Source of the DNA: an uncultured Marvinbryantia sp.
GTDB taxonomy: Bacteria; Bacillota; Clostridia; Lachnospirales; Lachnospiraceae
Assembly (NCBI RefSeq): GCF_905201705.1
Contig: NZ_CAJKOX010000008.1
Coordinates: 62,001 to 126,000, forward strand
DNA length: 64,000 bases
Reading direction: 5' to 3'
Shown here: positions 60,337-64,000 of the stretch, one piece after another
How positions within the stretch are numbered: position 1 is the stretch's first letter
How the letters are laid out: the number at the start of each line of letters is the position of its first letter
Made by a program: the position numbers and the translations under genes
Notes under the pieces: generated by a model
The model's input: the letters and a program-made list of their open reading frames with translations, nothing else
Told to the model about the DNA's origin: nothing
Database searches by the model: none

Positions 60337-61041
60337 ATGCTTCTGATTGCAGTCGTGGACGATGACACGAAAGAAATGCAGGAACTGGTTGACTGTGTGG
60401 AACATTATTTTAATGCAAAGGGAGAGGAGCACGTGATCCACCGGTATTATGACGGTGTGGAGTTTATCCGCAGCCGGGAGCTTTATAATATCGTATTCCT
60501 AGATATCCGTCTGGGCGAGATGGACGGGCTGGATGCGGCGAAATTCCTGCGCATTGTCAACAAGGAGGCGCAGCTTATTTTCGTGACGCATATGGCGCAG
60601 TTTGCCATACGCGGCTACGAGGTGGACGCGATGGACTTTATCATCAAGCCGATTGATCAGTTTTCCATCGACCGCGTGCTGGAGAAGGCGATCAAGCGCA
60701 TCAGCGACAGTACCAATGTTACGCTTGCTTTAAAAACCTCGGACGGCATCGTGAGCATTCCCTCGAACAGCATCTATTTCGTGGAGGTGTACGACCATGA
60801 CCTCATTTACCACACCGAGCAGGGCGATTACAAGGTGCGCGGCAGGCTGGGCGAAGTGCGCAAAAAGCTGGACGACCGCAATTTTATCCAGTGCAACCGC
60901 TCCTATCTGGTAAATATGCGCCACATTAAACGGGTAGGAAGCGATTTTGTGGAAGTAAACAACGAGCGCGTGCAGATTTCAAAGTCGCATCAGAAGGAGA
61001 TAGAGCAGCGCTTCATTAACTTTCTGGGGAAAAGCGTATGA
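60337..61041 (+). CDS. LytTR-family response regulator
   Basis: A 234-residue regulator with a receiver domain (VVDDDTKEM, Asp in IVFLDIRLGEMDG, Lys in FIIKPID) and a LytTR DNA-binding domain (RSYLVNMRHIKRV). GGGGGAGGA precedes ATG 60337. Its end overlaps the kinase start by 4 bases. In this position it probably controls the beta-glycoside genes next to it. Confidence 0.92.
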   Translation: MLLIAVVDDDTKEMQELVDCVEHYFNAKGEEHVIHRYYDGVEFIRSRELYNIVFLDIRLGEMDGLDAAKFLRIVNKEAQLIFVTHMAQFAIRGYEVDAMDFIIKPIDQFSIDRVLEKAIKRISDSTNVTLALKTSDGIVSIPSNSIYFVEVYDHDLIYHTEQGDYKVRGRLGEVRKKLDDRNFIQCNRSYLVNMRHIKRVGSDFVEVNNERVQISKSHQKEIEQRFINFLGKSV

Positions 61042-62375
61042 TGACGCCGGTCTGGTGGATCCGGGAGATAGACTGGCGCATATCCTCCGGGATCATCTTT
61101 TTCATTCATCTGGTCATGTGGAACAAGGCGGAAAAGAAGCGTTCCTTTGGTGCGCGCATCTTTCTGAGCTTCGTCCTTCTGTGCGCGGCAAGCTGGTGTA
61201 TGCGCTACACGCTGGAGGTCGTCCTGTCCCAAAAAGTGCTGGTTGCCATCGGCTACAGCTTTTATATTATGGTGCTGAGCCTTCTGTTTGTTCTCTGTGC
61301 CCGGTTTTGCTATCATATTTCCAACGACGCGGCGATTTTTAACAGTATCATAGCGCTCACGATCTACCGGATATCGTGGGATGCGGTAAAGCTGATCTCG
61401 GCGATCCCGGTCAGTCCGGACGCTACCTGGACAGGCGGAAGCCCCTTTCAGTCGATCATGTCCTATATGCTGTATGTGCTTATTGAGGTGTGCTGCCTGA
61501 AGGTATATCAGTATTTTGTACATCGCGAGGTTTCCTTCCCTCTGAAAGCGATCAGGTGCATATTTGTTGTCATTCTTCTCAGCCAGATGCTGCTGGAGTT
61601 TATGTATCAGCTTTTGTTTCCGAAAAAGCTGACAGATTCCGGAATGTTGTTTTTCCTCACGGCGCTTCTGTACAGCGTCGTAAACTTTATTTTGCTGATG
61701 TTGATGGCGTATCTGTCGCTTCTGCAGCACGAAAACTTAAGTATGCAGAATTTTATCAGCAGCAAGCAGCGTTATTATGAGATCAGCCGTGAGGGAATCC
61801 TGTCGCTGCAGATTAAATGTCACGATCTGAAGCATTACGTCAACCTGCTGCGATCGACAGAGGGGCAGCGGCAGTTCCAGAAGTACCTGGACAGCCTGCG
61901 GGATTCCATCGACGAATTTAATACGGTGGTGGATTCCGGCAACAAGAGCCTGGACGTGGTGCTCACGGAGAAAAATATCATCTGCTCCATGAACGGCGTG
62001 CGCTTTACCTACATTGTGGATGGAAAGCTCTTTTACTGCCTGACGGACATGGAAATCTATGCGCTCTTTGGAAATGCGATGGACAATGCGCTGGAGGGAA
62101 TGGAGCATGTTGAGCATCCGGAGAAGAAGTTTATCTCCCTGCGGGCGGCAAGACGCGACGATATGGTGATCCTGGTGGTGGAAAATTATTTCGAGCATGA
62201 GCTGAAATTTGAAAACGGTCTTCCGATCACCACCAAGGAGGAAGAACATCACCACGGCTTCGGGCTGCGCTCGATCATTGCGATCGCGCAGCAGCACGGC
62301 GGAAACGCTTCCGTGGAGGCGGAGGGAAATACCTTCCGGCTGACGGTATCCATGCGGATCGAGCCGGAGGAGTAA
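61038..62375 (+). CDS. GHKL-type sensor histidine kinase
   Basis: A 445-residue kinase of the AgrC-like type with six or so membrane segments (residues 1-220), a coiled region with a His-containing DLKHYVNLLRS block and a GHKL ATPase domain (GNAMDNALEGM, HHGFGLRSI). Multi-span sensors of this type commonly detect peptides or membrane signals. Its partner is the LytTR protein. Confidence 0.9.
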   Translation: MMTPVWWIREIDWRISSGIIFFIHLVMWNKAEKKRSFGARIFLSFVLLCAASWCMRYTLEVVLSQKVLVAIGYSFYIMVLSLLFVLCARFCYHISNDAAIFNSIIALTIYRISWDAVKLISAIPVSPDATWTGGSPFQSIMSYMLYVLIEVCCLKVYQYFVHREVSFPLKAIRCIFVVILLSQMLLEFMYQLLFPKKLTDSGMLFFLTALLYSVVNFILLMLMAYLSLLQHENLSMQNFISSKQRYYEISREGILSLQIKCHDLKHYVNLLRSTEGQRQFQKYLDSLRDSIDEFNTVVDSGNKSLDVVLTEKNIICSMNGVRFTYIVDGKLFYCLTDMEIYALFGNAMDNALEGMEHVEHPEKKFISLRAARRDDMVILVVENYFEHELKFENGLPITTKEEEHHHGFGLRSIIAIAQQHGGNASVEAEGNTFRLTVSMRIEPEE

Positions 62376-62414
62376 GGTGAAGCAACGGTATAGTCTGGAG
62401 AAAGTTAATGTATC

Positions 62415-63236
62415 CTAAAGGGCATCGTGATATGCTGCTTCCGGAGGATCAGCACTCCAGCGAAGCTCGTATTCCGGATTACGAAAATCAAAATCCTCTG
62501 TAAAAAGATATGTCAGCAGAATGATATCCGGTTTTTCTTCCGGGAAGTATTTTTCCACAGATCCATTTTCGGGGAAAGGGATCACTGTGGAAAGATAGTG
62601 CTGCCTAGGCAGATGAAGATAGCGGCGATCGTTTCTGATATCCCGCTCCTCCGGCTGAATATCTGCGAAAATATAATTTTGGTAGCTGTTGCCCGAACGA
62701 CGGGAAAGGATACCGATCTCAGTGCCTGCTGTTAGTCCTTCACGCTTGATATCCAGCAGGAAACGTTTTGAAAGCGTTCCATATTTTCGATATGTTATGC
62801 GGTCGCCTGCCGGTGTCAGCAGATAGTGCTTTTCGGGCAGAACTTCAGAGACGGGGAGGCTGCTTTTTCTGAGCCGTTCGCAGCGGGACATTTTTTGCTG
62901 GAGCATTTCTGATTTTTCAAGAAACTGTTCCAGCTTTTCTATTTTCTGTTTCACCGCCTCTATGCCGTAGGCAATCTGTTCACGGAACTGGATCCTCTGG
63001 GTGGCCGGATCGATATAGTTGTGCAGAAGCTCAAGCGGAACACCAGCCTCCACATAATGTTGGATAGAGCGGACCAGACTGCCCTGTGCGAGCGTGTAAT
63101 AGCGGTAGGAATTATCCGGATCGATCCAGACAGGGGACAGGACGCCGATCTTCTCATAGTAGCGCAGCGATTTGGCATTGACGCCCGTCAACTGGGAGAA
63201 TTCACCGATCGTAAATAAATTATCTGTTTTTTCCAT
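62415..63236 (-). CDS. MerR-family regulator with a GyrI-like effector domain
   Basis: A 273-residue regulator with an N-terminal MerR helix-turn-helix (FTIGEFSQLTGVNAKSLRYYEKIG), a coiled-coil dimerisation helix (QIAYGIEAVKQKIEKLEQFL) and a C-terminal ligand-binding region of the GyrI/BmrR type. ATG at 63236 has GGGAAGG about 11 bases upstream; an upstream in-frame ATG at 63284 overlaps the divergent promoter. It is divergent from a GH3 gene. Confidence 0.88.
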   Translation of the reverse strand: MEKTDNLFTIGEFSQLTGVNAKSLRYYEKIGVLSPVWIDPDNSYRYYTLAQGSLVRSIQHYVEAGVPLELLHNYIDPATQRIQFREQIAYGIEAVKQKIEKLEQFLEKSEMLQQKMSRCERLRKSSLPVSEVLPEKHYLLTPAGDRITYRKYGTLSKRFLLDIKREGLTAGTEIGILSRRSGNSYQNYIFADIQPEERDIRNDRRYLHLPRQHYLSTVIPFPENGSVEKYFPEEKPDIILLTYLFTEDFDFRNPEYELRWSADPPEAAYHDAL

Positions 63237-63243
63237 TTTATAC

Positions 63244-63274
63244 TTGACCTTCCCATAATGGTATACCTTATAGT
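63244..63274 (+). promoter_or_regulatory. MerR-type promoter for the GH3 gene
   Basis: TTGACC (63244-63249), a 19-bp spacer, TATAGT (63269-63274). The long spacer with an internal dyad around CCATAATGG is the hallmark of MerR-activated promoters. It faces right toward the GH3 gene. Confidence 0.7.
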
Positions 63275-63431
63275 ATAAATACAAAATATAGTTTCGTCAA
63301 TGGAAAACGGGAAATGAAAAAGACCGGGGCAGGCGTCTGCGTCGGATATTGCATAGTACACAAAAATAAAAAATATTTGCGGATGAAAATCGTGAATTTG
63401 CGAAAATAAAATCGGTTTGCGTCGAAAATCA

Positions 63432-63465
63432 GAAGAGTGCCGAAAAATGGGTGCTCTTCTTTTTT
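63432..63465 (+). terminator. Leader terminator before the GH3 gene
   Basis: A 10-bp stem (63432-63441 with 63450-63459, two G-T pairs) followed by six T (63460-63465). It is inside the leader of the MerR-type promoter, 70 bases before the start codon. Confidence 0.7.
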
Positions 63466-63534
63466 GTGCAAAATTATGCTATGATTGAAAAAATAAACCA
63501 ATCGTGTGAGTATTGGTAAAAGGAGGATAAGTGT

Positions 63535-64000
63535 ATGAAGAGAACCATGAAAAAAGCTGTCAGCGTGATGACCGCAACAGCGATGGCTGCATCTCTGACG
63601 GCGACGGCTTTCGCGGAAGAGAGCGCATCAGAGTACATTGCAGCGCCGTACACGGTGGAGGAGGGCGTCGAGTGCCCGACTGAGTACTTGGCGCCGGTAT
63701 TCTACGAGAATGCAGACGGCCCGACCATCGGCGTGACGCTTGTTGGCGTGATCCAGCAGGACGGTCTGTATTTTAAAGACAGCGATAACGATCAGGAGCT
63801 GGATGTATTTGAGGACTGGCGTCTTGGCTCGGAGGAGCGTGCGGCGGACCTGATTGGAAAGATGACGCAGGAGCAGCGTATCGCGCTTCTGAAAAATGCG
63901 CTGGTAACCAGCCCGTCTGCGACAACGGCGGACGAGGTGTATGACGAGGAGGGGAATGTTATCCTCAGCCAGCTCGTGATGCTTCCGGTGGAGGAGGATG
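63535..64000 (+). CDS. Secreted GH3 glycosidase, N-terminal part (runs off window)
   Basis: The first 155 codons are present and open to the window edge. They encode a signal peptide (MKRTMKKAVSVMTATAMAAS, ending AFAEES) and the start of a GH3 catalytic domain (DWRLGSEERAADLIGKMTQE). AGGAGG (63521-63526) is 8 bases upstream. The domain order here is the standard one, unlike the permuted GH3 at 53488. The product is exported and probably feeds sugars to the GPH/GH2 genes. Confidence 0.85.
   Translation, partial: MKRTMKKAVSVMTATAMAASLTATAFAEESASEYIAAPYTVEEGVECPTEYLAPVFYENADGPTIGVTLVGVIQQDGLYFKDSDNDQELDVFEDWRLGSEERAADLIGKMTQEQRIALLKNALVTSPSATTADEVYDEEGNVILSQLVMLPVEED

Noticed and set aside
1..64000. 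tRNA, rRNA, IS elements, prophage, integrase or attachment sites
   Set aside because: Scanning by eye gave no tRNA-like cloverleaf with conserved TTCGAATC-type arms, no rRNA blocks, no transposase or integrase motifs, and no flanking target duplications.

Overview
The window looks like chromosome from a Gram-positive gut anaerobe of the Clostridia, most likely Lachnospiraceae. This is inferred from gene content and style, not from a marker gene. The signs are strong AGGAGG-type ribosome binding sites, a single-chain pyruvate:ferredoxin oxidoreductase, YesM/YesN-type sugar sensing, many glycoside hydrolases with dedicated ABC or GPH transporters, BirA, cobalamin and manganese control elements, and sigma-A promoters with 17-bp spacers. 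No rRNA, tRNA, CRISPR array, phage, integrase or insertion sequence was seen.

Layout. (1) 0.17-8.4 kb: a sugar operon with an AnmK-family kinase, a ribose-type ABC transporter, an allulose-6-phosphate epimerase-like enzyme, an ANTAR response regulator and a histidine kinase whose N-terminus is a catalytically dead sugar-ABC ATPase domain. Its promoter is followed at once by two ATGGTT-loop hairpins and an intrinsic terminator, as expected for ANTAR antitermination. This is the most striking system in the window. (2) 8.4-8.9 kb: a repeat-like spacer and a small type I toxin-antitoxin locus with a convergent antisense RNA. (3) 8.9-14.1 kb: an OmpR-type two-component system and an FtsX-type ABC exporter, with a promoter carrying three GTCA repeats at exactly 11-bp intervals. 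(4) 14.4-27.8 kb: a glycan locus with a GH78 enzyme, a discoidin-like protein, a YesN/YesM pair, a CUT1 ABC importer, a DUF2264 protein and a GH2 beta-glucuronidase.

(5) 28.0-29.1 kb: bioY under two BirA-type operators, overlapping a DUF1284 gene. (6) 29.1-31.3 kb: hflK-hflC behind a yybP-ykoY (Mn2+) riboswitch. (7) 31.4-39.4 kb: a cobalamin riboswitch ahead of a five-gene nickel/peptide-type ABC transporter, a second binding protein and an AstE/AspA-type metallo-acylase. This is a candidate cobalt, corrinoid or metallophore uptake operon. (8) 39.5-48.4 kb: a STAND NTPase with TPRs, a protein with a broken zinc ribbon, a transglutaminase-like protein, a zinc-ribbon membrane protein and a WG-repeat protein. 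Two of these share a duplicated promoter and 5' hairpin whose stem covaries.

(9) 48.5-52.9 kb: nifJ (PFOR) and a small membrane protein on the opposite strand. (10) 53.5-64 kb: a beta-glucoside/galactoside region with a membrane-tethered, domain-permuted GH3, a GH2, a GPH symporter, a LytTR/GHKL two-component system behind an apparent attenuator, and a MerR regulator divergent from a secreted GH3 that runs off the right edge. The MerR-side promoter has a 19-bp spacer.

The theme is scavenging of glycans and cofactors, with much control exerted at the RNA level: ANTAR leader, Mn and B12 riboswitches, antisense RNA and leader terminators. Functions rest on motifs read by eye. No database search was possible.
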